Below, in pieces: positions 1-12,200 of a stretch of 64,000 nt of DNA. A model generated the notes under the pieces. The model searched no databases. It saw only the letters and a list, made by a program, of their open reading frames with translations, and was not told where the DNA came from. Position 1 is the stretch's first letter, and every line of letters starts with the position of its first letter. The position numbers and the translations under genes were made by a program. The stretch is from Prorocentrum cordatum (Eukaryota > Sar > Dinophyceae > Prorocentrales > Prorocentraceae): positions 1 to 64,000 of the forward strand of contig CAUYUJ010014363.1 of the NCBI GenBank assembly GCA_963575745.1, read 5' to 3'.

Positions 1-431
1 TTCCCTACTCATCTCATCCCACCGTCCCCCAACACGTTCTCCCTTCCTCTTCCCTTCCCGAGCATTCCCGAGCACGCCTTCCCGATTCCGTTTTATCGGT
101 TTCGGATCCTCGTCGCGATCTCCTTCATCATCACATTTCCCTCCTCGTCGTCCTCCTCATCCTGCTCCATCTCTCGCTCCTGGTCTTGATCCACCTCCTC
201 CTTCTGCTCCTTCCATTCACCCTCCTCCTGCTACGTGTATTAATCCAGCTCGTCATTCTCCTCCTCCTACTCCTGCTGCTGCTCCTCCTGCTCCTCCACC
301 TCATTACACCTTGCATTTTTCTTGTGTCAGTATCAATATCATCCATGTCTTTGTCTTGTTATTCATATTAGTATTACTCCTCCACTCTGCCCATGATTCC
401 CCGCTCCTCCTCCTTCCGCTCCTCCCCCTGC

Positions 432-441
432 CCGTATTGCA

Positions 442-485
<44 letters not shown>

Positions 486-600
486 TCCTCCTCCTCCTCC
501 TCCTCCTCCTCCTCCTCCTTCTCTCTCTCCTCCTACTGCTGCTGCTGCTGCTGCTGCTGCTCCTCCTCCTCCTCCTCCTCCTCCTCCTCCTCCTCCTCAC
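432..600. repeat. CTG/CTC trinucleotide microsatellites
   Basis: Uninterrupted CTG runs at about 442-483 and 536-560 alternate with CTC runs at about 484-521 and 561-598. The flanking 1-430 is pyrimidine-rich without a recognisable gene. Long frames here exist only because the trinucleotides lack stops. Confidence 0.95.
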
Positions 601-977
601 CCTCCTCCTCCATAGCCACTTTGGCTCGGGCCTTTCTGTAGGCCCCCCGCTCATGGACCCTACCCCTCGGCGTACCCTGCGACCCCAATCCTGCGGAGCA
701 ACGCGGCGGGCGTGAGAAACGGGGGAGGGGGGGGGCCCTTGGCTCACGGGAATGTTGGGGGCTGCCCGACAGCGTGCCGGTCTTGTCCTATCCCCGCCGA
801 GGAGATTCGATCCCCTGGCCCATCGGCCGCGCGGCGCGATGTGCGCCGACGACGCTAGCTGGCTTGCGAGGCTGACCTTCGTGCACAGCCTGGAGATGGT
901 GGTGATGGAGAGCGCGGCCTGGGCTCCGGGCGCGACCGTGAAGCCGCGGCGCGGCCTGTTCTTGGGGGGCGCGCACA

Positions 978-1141
978 CATGGATTAGCGATCCATGGATT
1001 TGTCGTGCGGTCGCCAAATCCATGGATCGGGGGAGGTGCCCTCCCCAGAGATGCGGCCGGTGCCAACTCGCTCGGCGGCGGAGATCCGCGATTCCTCATG
1101 GAAGCGGGACCCGTCGCTAATCCACGCCACCTTGATCCATG
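978..1141. repeat. dispersed repeat R1, uninterrupted copy
   Basis: This segment starts CATGGATTAGCGATCCATGG and ends with an inverted counterpart (TCGCTAATCC near 1115, then ATCCATG). A second copy at 39048-39378 has the same order of blocks, including GATCGGGGGAGGTGCCCTCC and the CTCGCTCGGCGGCGGAGATC block. The ends look like loose terminal inverted repeats, so it may itself be a small non-autonomous element. It serves as the empty-site paralogue for the insertion at 39060. Confidence 0.8.
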
Positions 1142-1267
1142 CTTGCGATCTCCTGAGTTCTGCAGCTCAGATCGGCAGGGCGCCGCGTCCCCGGGCGGCT
1201 GAGGCGGCGCCGCCACGCGGCCTGGCACGCGGCGACGGCGCCGCCGGGCGGGTTCGCCCACACCAGC

Positions 1268-1309
1268 GATGTGGAGGAGGAGGAGGAGGAGGAGGAGGAG
1301 GAGGAGGCG
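1268..1309. repeat. GGA microsatellite
   Basis: A run of about 13 GGA units. The surrounding 1142-1500 shows no gene I can support. Confidence 0.9.
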
Positions 1310-1504
1310 AACATCGTCGGCTGGACGATGTCGGCTACGCCGCGGCAGCTCCCTGCACCCCGACGCCCTCGGCCCCACGGCCTCTCGACGCCACCTCGCC
1401 CGTGAAGGTGCTGAGGAAGGAGGCGCCTGCGTGACTTCTCCTCCTACTTCTCCTCCTCCTCCTCCTCCATCTCCTGAATATTATTCCTAGTCTTGTTATT
1501 CTCC

Positions 1505-1741
1505 ATTAGCGTCCTATTATATGTATTATGATTCCTAGTATTATAATCGTTGTTGCTATTATTAGAATTATTATTGTTAGTATTATTATTATTATTAGTA
1601 TTATTATTACTATTATTATTAGCATTATTATTATCATTAGTATCAGTATTGATATTACTACTATTACTATTATTATTATTGTTATTATTATTAGTATTAT
1701 TAGTAGTAGTAGTAGTAGTAGCAGTAGTAGTAGTAGTAGTG

Positions 1742-1773
<32 letters not shown>

Positions 1774-1935
1774 CGTAATCGTATTAGTCGTATGAGTGTT
1801 ACTATTATGATTGTTCGTATTAGTAGTAGTATTGGTGTTATTACTATTAGTCGTATTATTATTGCTGTTATTATTACTATTGCTATCATTAGTACGATCA
1901 ATGGTACTATCAATAATAATATTACTAGTAGTATG
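1505..1935. repeat. ATT/AGT trinucleotide tract
   Basis: About 430 bases of ATT and AGT triplets with occasional substitutions, including an almost pure AGT run near 1700-1775. It is the most AT-rich block of the first 5 kb. The Ile-, Leu- or Ser-rich frames on both strands are artefacts of the repeat. Confidence 0.95.
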
Positions 1936-2029
1936 TCTTAAGCTTCGGGATATTAAGATGCTTCGTAGTATGAGTGTCCTTCGTCTTATTGTGTTTCGTA
2001 CTTATCCTTGTTCTTCTTCACAGTGTATC

Positions 2030-3065
2030 CTCTTCATTCCTCCTCCTCCTTCCCCCTCTCCCCTCTCCTCCTCCTCCTCTCCTCCTCGCCTTTTCTCCTC
2101 CTCTCTCCACTCCTTCTCTCGTCGCCTCCTCTCCTCATCTCTTCTTCCTCCTCTCCTTCCCTCCTCCTCCCTCTCCTCCTCTCTCCTCCACCTCTCTCTC
2201 CACCATCTCCTCCTCCTCCTCCTCCTCTCTCCTCCTCCTCGTCCTCGTCCTCCTCTTCCTCCTCCTCCTCGCTCCTCCTCCTCCTCCTCCTCGTCCCCTC
2301 CTGCTCTCCTCTTCTTCTCTCCTCCTTCTCCTCATCCTCCCCTCCCGTGCTCCTCCTCCTCGCTCCCCTCCTCCTCTCCACCTCCTCTATTCCCTCCTCT
2401 CCTAGCGCCTCAACCTCTCCATATCCGCTCGTTCTCTCCTCATCTACTCCACTTCTCTCCTCCCCTCCTTCTCCTCCTCCTCTCCTCCTCCTCTCATCCG
2501 CCTCTCCTCCCTCCACCTGCTCCTCTCTCCTCATCCTCCTTCCCCTCTTCCTCTCTCTCCTCCTCCTCCTCTCTCCTTCTCCTTCCTCCTCCTCTCCTTC
2601 TCGTTCTCCTTTTCCTCTCCACTTCTCCTCATCCTCCTCCTCCTCCCCTCCTCCTCGTAGCCCCTCCTCCTCCTCTTATCCTCCTCATCCTTATCATCTC
2701 CTCTCACCCCTCTCACTCCTCCTCCTCCTCCTCTCTCCTGCTCTTCCTCCTCCTCATCCTCCACATCCTCCGCTTCCGCTTTCTCCGCCTACTATCTTTC
2801 TCCTCCTCTCCTCCTCCGCTCTCTCTCCTCCTCTCCTCTCTACTCCCCTCTCCTCCCCCACCCTCTCCCCCTCTCTCCTCATCCCACCCTCTCTCTTCCT
2901 CCTCCTCTTCTCCTCCTCCTCGCCGCACGGCCTCCGCCTCTCCGCTCGCCTCAGCGCCCTTCCTCTCTCTATCATCTCTACTCTCCTCCTCCTCCTCCTC
3001 CTCCTCCCTCTCCTCCTCTCCCTGTCCCTCCCCCTCCCCCTCCCTCTCCCCCTCCCCCTCCCCTC
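2030..3065. repeat. CT-rich low-complexity block
   Basis: About 1 kb of CTC, TCC and CCT combinations with hardly any purine on the plus strand. It is open in several frames but encodes only Ser/Leu/Pro or Arg/Glu homopolymer-like products. I see no gene in it. Confidence 0.9.
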
Positions 3066-3079
3066 CGGCTGGATTTCGC

Positions 3080-3739
3080 CTTGGGACGTCGGGACACGTC
3101 TGGCGGAGTTGAAGACGTCAGGAGACGTCAAGCAGAACCGCTCCCCCGTGGCCTTCGAGGGCGAGCATGTGGCCGGGGAGGTCGAAGCAGACGGTCCCCA
3201 CGGCGAGGGTGGCTCTGCTTGCGAGGCGAAGGTCGGCATGCAGCCTCTGGAGCGTGGTGCTGCAGGCGCGGAGGCGCCGCCGCCGCGGATGCAGGTCTCC
3301 GCGTTCGAGTGTCAGGCTGAAGCTGTCGACGAACAGACGATCGAGGGTTCTGAGGGCGCCGAGACGGGCGGCCTGGAACAGATGCTGGACGCGCCCTGGG
3401 AGCAGTGCAACGACATCGTCGGCGATGCCGCCTCGGTCGCCGAGGTGGGGGTGCCAGCTGGCAGTTACGTGTGCGAAAGGTCTATGCGGATTTCAGGCGT
3501 GCTGCCGACAGTGAGGGGTATGTGGCAACCCTCGCATGGAATGGTTGAACGCCGACGGCGGCGGTGATGAGGAGTGGCTCTCGGAAGCGGAACGCCTCGT
3601 TTGGGCACTGGAAATAAAAGTGGGCCAGTGCCGTTGGTGGATCGAACAAGAAACTTCGACAACCTGTTGCGACGAGCACCTGGCCACCGTGCAAGAACCG
3701 TGCGCGGACTTGCTGAAGGCGGCGGAAGGCCGATTATGA
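3080..3739 (+). pseudogene. frame-broken coding remnant, unknown protein
   Basis: Three successive plus-strand frames give complex, protein-like translations that would join only with two frameshifts. The first runs to about 3475 (acidic, with LEQMLDAPWEQCNDIVGDAA). A second frame at 3480-3540 reads VYADFRRAADSEGYVATLAWN. A third at 3536-3739 reads WLNADGGGDEEWLSEAERLVWALEIK and ends at a stop near 3739. No domain is recognised. The composition differs sharply from the CT- and GGA-rich DNA on either side, which is the main argument that it was once coding. Introns or sequencing indels could also explain the frame changes. Confidence 0.35.
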
Positions 3740-3837
3740 CCACCAGGATGGGGCAGACTGCATGCTGCGCTGTACTGGGTCAGTGCAGCTGCCCCCCCTG
3801 GTATGTGGAAGACTGTTCTGGCTCGTTCCCTCGTCGA

Positions 3838-3880
3838 GGAGGAGGAGGACGAGGAGGAGGAGGAAGAGGAGGAGGTGCAC
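3838..3880. repeat. GGA microsatellite
   Basis: Short GGA/GAG run downstream of the broken coding remnant. Confidence 0.85.
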
Positions 3881-4109
3881 ATCGGCCTCCTCGGCCCTCT
3901 TCTCTTCAGGAGGGTGAGGGCACAAGTGCGGCGAGTTCAGAGGCCCTCCGCCCGATAGGAGGATGGAGGGGGGGGCACAAGTGCAGCGAGTCCCACAGGC
4001 CTCCTCCCGATAGGAGAGGGGATGGCACATGAAGGTGATCCTCAGCTGGGCCTGGGGCCACTTCCCCCTTTTCCTTGCGTGCTCAATGGGGTCGCCCCCC
4101 CTGAACAGC

Positions 4110-4425
4110 CTGGGTTTGGACTCCTCCTCCTTTTCCTCCTCCTCCTCCTCCTCCGCCTCCTCATCCTCCTCCTTCTCCATCTTCTCCTCCTCCTCCTCCT
4201 TCTTCTCCTCCTTCTCCTCCTCCCCCTCCTGCTCCTCCTCCTCCTCCTCCTCCTCCTCCTCCTCCTCATCCTCATCCTCCTCCTCCCTCCTCCTCCTGCT
4301 CCTCCTCCTCCTCCTCCTCCCCTTCCTCCTCCTCCTCCTCCTCCTCCTCGTTCTCCTTTTCCTCCTCCTCGTTCTCCTTTTCCTCCTCCTCCTCTTCCTC
4401 CTCCTCCTCCTCCTCGTCAGCCCTC
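4110..4425. repeat. CTC microsatellite block
   Basis: About 300 bases of CTC/TCC repeat. Downstream 4430-4660 is GAC/GTC-rich. On the minus strand it contains a short peptide (NSYLKDIGLAEA) resembling peptides at 36010 and 42290. Confidence 0.9.
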
Positions 4426-4659
4426 CTTCTCCCTGCGCCCCCCCCCGTGCCAGCGAGGGTGACGACCAGGATGACGACGACGACGGTGGCGGCGACGACG
4501 TCGAGTCGACGTCAGAGGCGACGTCCTGGCCGACGACGTCGACGACGCCGCCCGCCCGCGCACTTCCTGCGAGACGGCGTGCTTGGCCTCTGCCAGGCCG
4601 ATGTCCTTGAGGTAGGAGTTCTGGTGCTGAGCCGCCGCTGGCGGGGGCGCCTCCCCAGC

Positions 4660-4885
4660 AAGGGGGGGGGGGGAAGGGGAAGAGATGGGTGGGGAGGAAG
4701 GGGGGGGGGAAGGGAGGAGTGGAAGAGGGGGGGAGGGAAGAAGGGGTGGGAAGGGGGGAGGGGGAAGAGGGGTGGAAGAGGGGTGGGGAAGAGGGGGGTG
4801 GAAGAGGGGAGGGGAAGGGGAAGAGGGGTGGGGAGGAAGGGGGGGGGAAGGGAGGGAGTGGAAGAGGGGGGAGAGAAACGAGATG
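4660..4885. repeat. G-rich GGGGAAG/GGAGG minisatellite
   Basis: Purine-only tract of G runs separated by AAG, GTG or GGAGA. No gene is supported. 4886-5340 is unremarkable unique DNA. Confidence 0.85.
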
Positions 4886-5346
4886 AAGATACAGCCGGAC
4901 TTGATTGGAGAGGACACGCGAGAGGACACAAGACCCTTCCGAGGGCCACGTTGCCACAGAAATGTAGGAGGCACGGGTCGCAAGACACAGGACGCGAGGG
5001 TACCCAGGGTCGACCTACTGAACCGGGCCGACTGCAAGACACCACTGTGGGCCAGCTACCCTAGTCCTGTCTCTGCTGAGCGGCGGCCGGCTGCGGCAGC
5101 GGCACCGTCACCGGTGCCAGCAGAGCAGCTGCAAGCGACGCAATCCGATATGGATAAGAAGCGTGTCCTTCGAGAGGTTCCGACTGTGAGCTTCAAACAC
5201 GGGAAAAAAACAACAGGAGAGCGCGCCCGTCGGAGAAGGGAAACGGGAGGGAAGGGGGAGCAAGGGCAGTCGGATGCCAAAGTGCCGCAGAGGGGCATAC
5301 TGGCACTGCGCGTCCTCCTCGGAGGCTGCATCCACCTCGTAGCATG

Positions 5347-5418
5347 TCGTTTCCGAGCGGTACGGCCAGAAAACGCCCGCCACGGAACTCATACCATGAG
5401 GTTTCTCGGCGCACGCGC
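5347..5418. repeat. dispersed repeat R5, copy 1
   Basis: The block TCGTTTC-CGAGCGGT-CGGCCAGAAA-CGCCCGCCAC followed by TACCA and TCTCGGCGCACG recurs at 40706-40780 with a few changes. Its nature is unknown. Confidence 0.6.
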
Positions 5419-6032
5419 GCGTCGCCCGTGTGGGGGCGACGCACACGCAGTATCAGTAGATTGAGGGGGCGCCGGTGTAGGAGGAGGGAGGCGGGGGAGG
5501 AGGGGCGGGGAAAAGGAGAGGGCAGAATGGGGCGGGAGGAGAACGGGAGAGCGGAGGGTGGTGTGAAATCCTCGTCGACCGTGGTTGAGTATCTAGGAAT
5601 GAAGACCTAAGTTCATTATCTTCAGATGATACTGTGGTTAGTGTTTTTTTCATTGACGCGCACAAATCCCAGATCATTCACGAGGAACGTTTATCCCATG
5701 AAGTGGGATTGTTGTCTCCGCACAAAGTTTTAAGGCCTCTGCGGGCCCGCCCGGGGATATTTGAACACGGGGGGGTCTTAACAAATCGTGGTCCCCCCCC
5801 GGGCTCCCAGAGGCTCTGCGGGAGGTCTGGACCAAACGGTTACCGACCAGAGGATTCATTAACTTCAGTTTTTCTTCCCGTGGTGTCGTTTTGTTGCGCC
5901 CATGGGGGCGGACAGATCGTGCCCCCCCTCCAAGGCGCACGACGCATAATGAGCTAACGTACGCATTTTGTGCAACGAGAGAAGCACTGTAGAGTAAGCG
6001 TTTCTGGGAATGAGCGTGGCAACACCTCATTT

Positions 6033-6063
6033 CCGAGGTGAGTGTGGCGACACCTCACCTCGG
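6033..6063. promoter_or_regulatory. LTR hairpin upstream of the leader-like motif
   Basis: CCGAGGTGAGTGT and ACACCTCACCTCGG pair around a GGCG loop with a single bulge. It lies 25 nt upstream of the spliced-leader-like 12-mer and is repeated in the 3' LTR at 12732-12762. A role in transcription start or RNA packaging is inference only. Confidence 0.5.
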
Positions 6064-6081
6064 CTGTAAAATACATCCTTG

Positions 6082-6099
6082 ACCAACTTTTGGCTCAAG
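6082..6099 (+). promoter_or_regulatory. spliced-leader-like relic in the LTR
   Basis: TTTTGGCTCAAG at 6088-6099 equals the last 12 nt of the dinoflagellate spliced leader. The preceding ACCAAC resembles its GCCA with two extra bases. The same sequence is in the 3' LTR at 12787-12798. Trans-spliced mRNAs that return to the genome are known in dinoflagellates to leave such relics. Applying that to this LTR is inference. Confidence 0.45.
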
Positions 6100-6286
6100 G
6101 CTCAAAGGACTGACGTACTTCAGCACACTATGCCTGAAAAACGAAAGTTCGAGACCGAAGTCACACGTTTCGAGAAACGTCTGCGTACGACCGTTCATTC
6201 ACTTCTTTGCGACAGGTTGCAGATTCCTTACAACAGGAGCGAGCCATATCCAGTACCAGTCAACATCGCCATCAAACATTTGGTAA

Positions 6287-9200
6287 GTGTTGCCAATGGA
6301 GGGGTCCCCACAGCCGTCGACACCTTTAACAACAACCACAGGTTATGAGCCCAGGTACCACGCACCTGGACCCCCTGCGGGTTTGACCGCAGATCAGGCG
6401 TTGGACTGGTACCTGGCGCAACACGCAGCTCAGAGCGCTCAGTCAAGCGCTGATCCACAGCAGCCGCTGGGCCTGCCGGCGTTGCCCCCTCTGCCGCAGC
6501 AGGCGCTGCCGGGGCCATCTCAGGGCTTGCACGGCATGCCCCCTGGGCTGCAGCTGAGCTTGCCTGCGCCGCCCCCGCCACAGCAGCACCTACGGCCGCC
6601 TCTGTGGGCAGGCGCCTACCCGCAGTTGCCCGCCGCTCCGTATGCCGTAGTGCCCCGGGCTCCGCCCCCAATGGCACCACAGGGACTGTTCCCAGGAATA
6701 TCGGGGCCGCATCCTTACCAGCCTGCTTGGCCTCACGCCAGCGACATTCTACGAGGCGTGACTGATGGCGTTACGGGCGTTGGTGCGGCAGTAGCTGGAG
6801 CATCAATGGATGTAGCCTGGGGTGCAGGAGCACTTGGCTCAGCAGTCGCAGGGGCATCGGTAGGTGCGGCACGTGGCGTGGGGACAGCATTGTCTACAGC
6901 GTCGAGTCTGCTTAACCCTATGCTACCTGGCCGGGCCCCTTCTTACCCACCACCAGTGCCGAAGGATGCCACGCCTTTCTACACGCCACCGGCGCAGGCA
7001 TCCTCACCAGCACCGGCGGTGACGCTGACGCCGGAGATGCTTCAGCAGCTTCTTCAGCGCGCCGCCGCGGCGACCGTCGCAGCAGAGGTTTCGGGGGCAG
7101 AGCCGCATGCTGCTCTGACAGATGCGGCCGAATTGCCCGTACCAGGAGATGCTGAGGGTGATTCCGAGCACGGCGAGCAGCAGCAGCAGCAGCACCCAGT
7201 GCAGCGGCACCCCGTGGAGCAGCACGCTCCTGCATCGATACCCGTGGACGTGGTGATGAAGCTTCTTGAGGCTGTAGCCGCAAAGGCTGCGCCCACCACT
7301 GGTCAGCCTCCGAGCGTGGTCAACCGGGAGGCGGACAGAGTTGTCATTCCTTCCTTGCCGAGTCATCTTGATTATACCCAGTGGCGCTACAGCGTCCATG
7401 CCAATGTGCTCGCGGCCTCCTCGGTGCCTCACTTGGTAGGCCCGTTCATGGACGACGTGGCCAACCCGTACGTCAGCGACGAGATGCTGGTCACGGACAG
7501 GCCTCCAGCGATGGCATCCATCGACGCCAAGCTCTTCAGCGCGTTGGTGCATCTGTTGGTTGCCAAGCCCTGCGAGGACTCCACCAGGATACTCGGCGCC
7601 ATCCGCCAGCTGTGTCAGCCCGGCTGTGGACGACAAGCTTTACGTCTCATTGATGGCGACTATCTCCATCAAGGACCCCGGCGTCGTCAGATAGTTTTGG
7701 CGGCTCTTCGCGAGATGACCAAGCCCGTGCACGACATCGGGCAGGCGGAAGCGACGCTCACCAAGCTTAAGAACATCTTGATGGAGCTCCGGGGTAGCCC
7801 CGAGATGCCGACGGATGCCTTCATCTTGTCGATTCTTCGGTCTTTGTTTGAATCCAATCATAGACTCGCTCCCACGTTCGCTGCTTACGATTTGATGCCG
7901 GACATTGGGACACACTACTTGATGAAGAATATTGAGCGGATCTGCGTTGAACACCGGGCAGCTGCCGCTACAAGACCACCGAAGGTAAAGGCAGCAGCGG
8001 GTCTCAGCAAGACCCCCAACACCAAAGCACCCAGCAAAGCACAAGGGAAGAAGGACTTGATTTGTTCCCAGTGCCACAAAAAGGGGCACTCGAAGGAGGA
8101 ATGTTGGCAGCTAACTCGCCATTGCGATCACTGCAAGAAGAAGGGGCATCTTGCGAAGGATTGCTTTCATAATCCGCAGAGCCCCAAGTACAAGCCACCG
8201 AAGTCCACCACGCAGGCGGGGGCATTGGTGACTGATCCCAGTGCCCTTGCATTGGCGGCCCCAGGAGGCGCTGCACCTCCCACTTCTGCCTCTTTGCATC
8301 AGCCGTCGCAGGGGAGCGCGTCCTCGTCCTCTGCACCGCCGACGGCCGCTGCGGCTTTGATCGACAGTCAGGTCGCCGAGTTTCAGCGGTACTTGGCTGC
8401 TCAGGCAGCCGTCAAGAAGGCCTACGGCTGCGAGTGCACGCCGGCAGCGATGCAGTCTACCGATGTGCTTTTGGATTCTGGGTCAACGTTTCACTTCACG
8501 GGCAAAGTTGGCGAGGCCGGCATTTCGCCCACGGCTGCAGTGGAGGTTGCCACGGCTACAGGCGAGTCCGCCTTCAACCAGGGCGCCACGTCGATCGACA
8601 ACTTGCAGGTGGGACCTCTGCACGCTAACTTTGCTCCTGGGGCGCCTACGGCTGCCGGCTTAGGGAAATTGATCAAGGACCTGAAGCTGGACTTCTCTTG
8701 GTCGTGGCGCGACTTCGAAAACCCCGTCCTGACAACAGTGGAAGGTGTTCCGCTGAGTGTTCATGTCGAGGCCGACTGTCCATTCTTGGCAGCATCGGCC
8801 AGAGCATGCAAATTGGGTAGCCATTGCTGCCCATCTGACGTCGCAGTGTGCTGCCCGTCATTCTCCGATAGCTCCGTAGTGGTAGATGGGGACAATGCCC
8901 CGCGCCAGGAGCTGTGCGTGGACCAGTGTTCGTTCGGCAGCCACAACTACGCCACGGACAGCAGCCACCAGGATGAGTGCATCCACCTCAACGGCATGTT
9001 TTGTCCACCTCACAATGTGGGCCAAACAGCCTGCATTGCCCAGGTCATGGAAGATGGGGACCGTGCCCCACGCCAGTCGGACACTCGCGAAGTACCACTC
9101 CCAGGGGTCGTGGTAGAGGACGACGAGTCGCAGACTCTGATCATGGACAAGCCGGTTGTCGCACACCACTTCTTAGGTATCGACATCAGTTTGAGTGAGC

Positions 9201-12200
9201 CAGTGGGCCATTCGCGTACGTGTACTCTGTCACAGCACAAGCACGTTCGTCACATCCTTAAGTATTTCCTCGAGGTCAGCCCCAACCTTGTGCTGCGCAA
9301 GAAGCAGACGCCATGTCATGACTCAGTATGTGTATTGGGTATTGGCGACGGTGCTGATCAGGAGGGGGTTTATGCGAAGTTGGCAGCACGTTTGATTGGC
9401 ATGCTCTTGTATTTGATGCGGGGCACTCGGCCTGAACTTGCTGTCGGCTTATCGATTTTGGGATCTTTTGTTACACGCTGGTCAACACTATGCGACATAG
9501 CCGTCATCGGCATCATGTCCTACCTCAACACCTACCCCAACGTCGTCCTTACCCTCGCAGGCGACGAGAGAGACGTCCACCACATGACCTCGGAGACGTT
9601 CGCGGACTCCGATCACGCAGGAGATAAGGAAACCAGCAAATCCATTTCAGGCGCACTGAGCTTCATTATGGGAGAGCATGGCACGAAAGCCCTCATAGCA
9701 TGGTTTGCCGTGAAAATGAGATCTTCTGGTATCTCGACTGGGGAAGTGGAGGTTGCAGCAGCGTCGGTCGCACTGAGACGGTTGGCTCTTCCGCTGACTT
9801 CCGTGCTGGAGTTCGTGTTCGTGCCCGGCGGTGCGACGATCCTCACTCTGTTGCGCGGCGACGCCGAGGTGGCCGAGCACGTCTTTGCCAGTGGGCGAAG
9901 CAAGGCCATGAGGTACTTGAGGAAGGTCCATCGCGTCAACATCCACTTCGTCTATGACGTCTTACATCTTCCGGGGGTCTCGTACAAGCATGTGGAAGGC
10001 AGTGAGAACTGTTCGGACTTGTTGACCAAACCACTACCCAAGGACACCCATTTCAAGCACGTGCACTTCATGGGACTGGTTATCTTATCGGACGACAACC
10101 AGGTGATGGCCGTGGTTGCCTACAAGGCGAAGAAGGGTTTCAAACAGGGTGCCCGTAGGGTGTGGGTCTCGCCGGACATGCCTCACACTCTGGAGCACAT
10201 GCTCCTGCACCTTCCCATGCACCCCGACTGCGAGATTTGCCAGCTTGCAAAGATCTCGCTGACCCCGGCGCGGCGCGCAGTGAGTTCTGAGCGGGAGACC
10301 GTTTATGGTGGTAGATTCTACGCCGATCTCATCGGGCCGGTGCTGCCGGACATTTCTGGCTTCAAGTACTTGCTCGTGTTGCGGGATGAGGCCACTGACT
10401 ACGCTTTCGTGCACCCCATGCCCGACAAGACGGGCTCCACGGTGACGGAGGCTTACAAGGTGCTCACCGTCGACTCCGTGATCAAGAAGGTACGGCCTGA
10501 TTGGGGCTGTGAGTTCCAGGGTAGATTCGAGAAGCACTGCCGCCGAGTGGATACCCATATCGAGCGCGGTCTGCCGCGTCGTTCCACCAATTACGCGAGA
10601 GCTGAACGGTGGCATCGGACGCTCGAGGATGGCGTGCGTGCAGACTTGTGCCAGAGCGGCCTTGGACACCAATGGTATGCCATGAGCGCCGTCATGTGGA
10701 CTGAGCATTGGAATCGCGTTGGGCGCGATGGCCGTATAGCTCCATACTTTCACAGATTCAATCGTACGTCTGATTTGGAATTGAGGCCATTCGGTTCTTT
10801 GATCATCTATCTTAAGGACAAGCCTTCGGCGATCACCAACCTCCCAAAGTTCGAACCACGAGGCGACTTCGGCGTGGTCGTCGGCTACGGCGCCCGGGGG
10901 AGTTTTATCATCTTGCGACTCGCTCCGTTCATCCAGGAAGGTCGCAGGTTGTTCAAGAGAACACGGGACGTCAAGTTCCCCGCTCACGGCCCGAAGTTTC
11001 CCGTGCGTCATCTTCTCAAGAGTAGGGAGCCCGAGGTTGCATGGCATTTCCTCCTCCCGTGCGAGCATGTCCCGGACGACGACGTGGAGCTGCGCGCCCC
11101 GCACGGCGACAGGTGCGCTACCTGCTCAGGGTTCATCGCCACCGACCCCGTGACTTGCAAGGCCTGCATAGAAGGTGCGCCCAGGAAGCGGGTCACCAAG
11201 AAGGAGACGTCGGAGATCCACAGCAATGACCAGACTTGTAATCTTCGACGTTGCCATTGCGTGAGTGCTGACTCTGTTGGAACTGATGTCGTGCAGTGCC
11301 TTGTGGACCCATTACCGCCATGTGAGGAGGAGACTTCTGTGGCCGACATCGTTTTTGGCACCTTGATCGTCCCTGACACGGTCGAGCCTGCTCCATCCAC
11401 TGTTGGCCCAGACTTCCACGAGCCCGAGAATCTCGCTTCAGCCGCCGGCCATTTCAAAAACCAGGTGGAGGAGGGAACCACCTCGTCAGAGGAGGCGGTG
11501 AAGGGGTTCTGCATGGTCTACAAAGCTGTCCCTCTCAAATCCGCCTCCGCCCAGACACCGGAGGCTCAGGCCGCCATCCGGAAGGAGTTGGCCACGATGG
11601 AGGAGCTCAAGGTTTGGGACCCATACGACACCGTCATGGAGCTATGGCAACTTCGTTCTCTGCATCCTGATGCTCTTGTGGTGTACGCCCATCTTCTTTT
11701 AGGCTGCAAGGACACGGAGTCTTCCGGACTCGACGTGCTTGACCCGCTGCAGGCGTACCTCCTGAAGTGGAAGGCCCGCATTGTTGCTGGAGGTGACCGT
11801 CTTCTTGACCAGTACGGCCGGCACTATAGGGAGAAGGACTTACATGGTGCACCTACCAGTCTCGAAGCTGTACGTCTGGTGTGTTGGTGGGCCACGATGT
11901 CTCCAACACACACGCTTTTGCAGGCTGATGTGACAGGCGCTTACCTGCAGTCCCAGCTCGGAGGACGGCCGGTATGGATTGTCTTACCTCCGAGCTTGTG
12001 GCCGACATGGTGGTCCGAGAAAGGCTACAAGCAGCCCGTGTTGCGTTTACGGAAGGCTTTATACGGATTGCAGAGGTCTGGTTTTGATTGGGCCAAGAAG
12101 GCCCACAGCGTCCTTACTGCAGCCGGCTGGACTGTCATTCCGGATGTTGTCGACGCTGTGTACATCAAGCGAGACGGCTCCAAGGTGTGCATCATGGCGT

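Larger units (their letters stand above)
5633..6340 (+). repeat. 5' long terminal repeat
   Basis: 708 bp, starting TGTGGTT and ending AACCACA (a perfect 7-bp inverted terminus). It contains a strong hairpin at 6033-6063 and a spliced-leader-like 12-mer at 6088-6099. A short frame with an ATG at 6130 stays open to the end of the LTR. The first ATG of the gag-pol frame (6296) also lies inside the LTR. Confidence 0.95.

Noticed and set aside
2008-3065. Long Ser/Leu/Pro frames through the CT-rich block
   Set aside because: They are produced by stop-free triplets, exist on both strands and lack any complex sequence.
6283-6341. GTAAGT at 6283 and CAG at 6341 look like an intron inside the LTR
   Set aside because: The joined frame hits a stop after 14 codons, the interval is only 59 bases, and splicing would delete the LTR end. 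No support beyond the dinucleotides.
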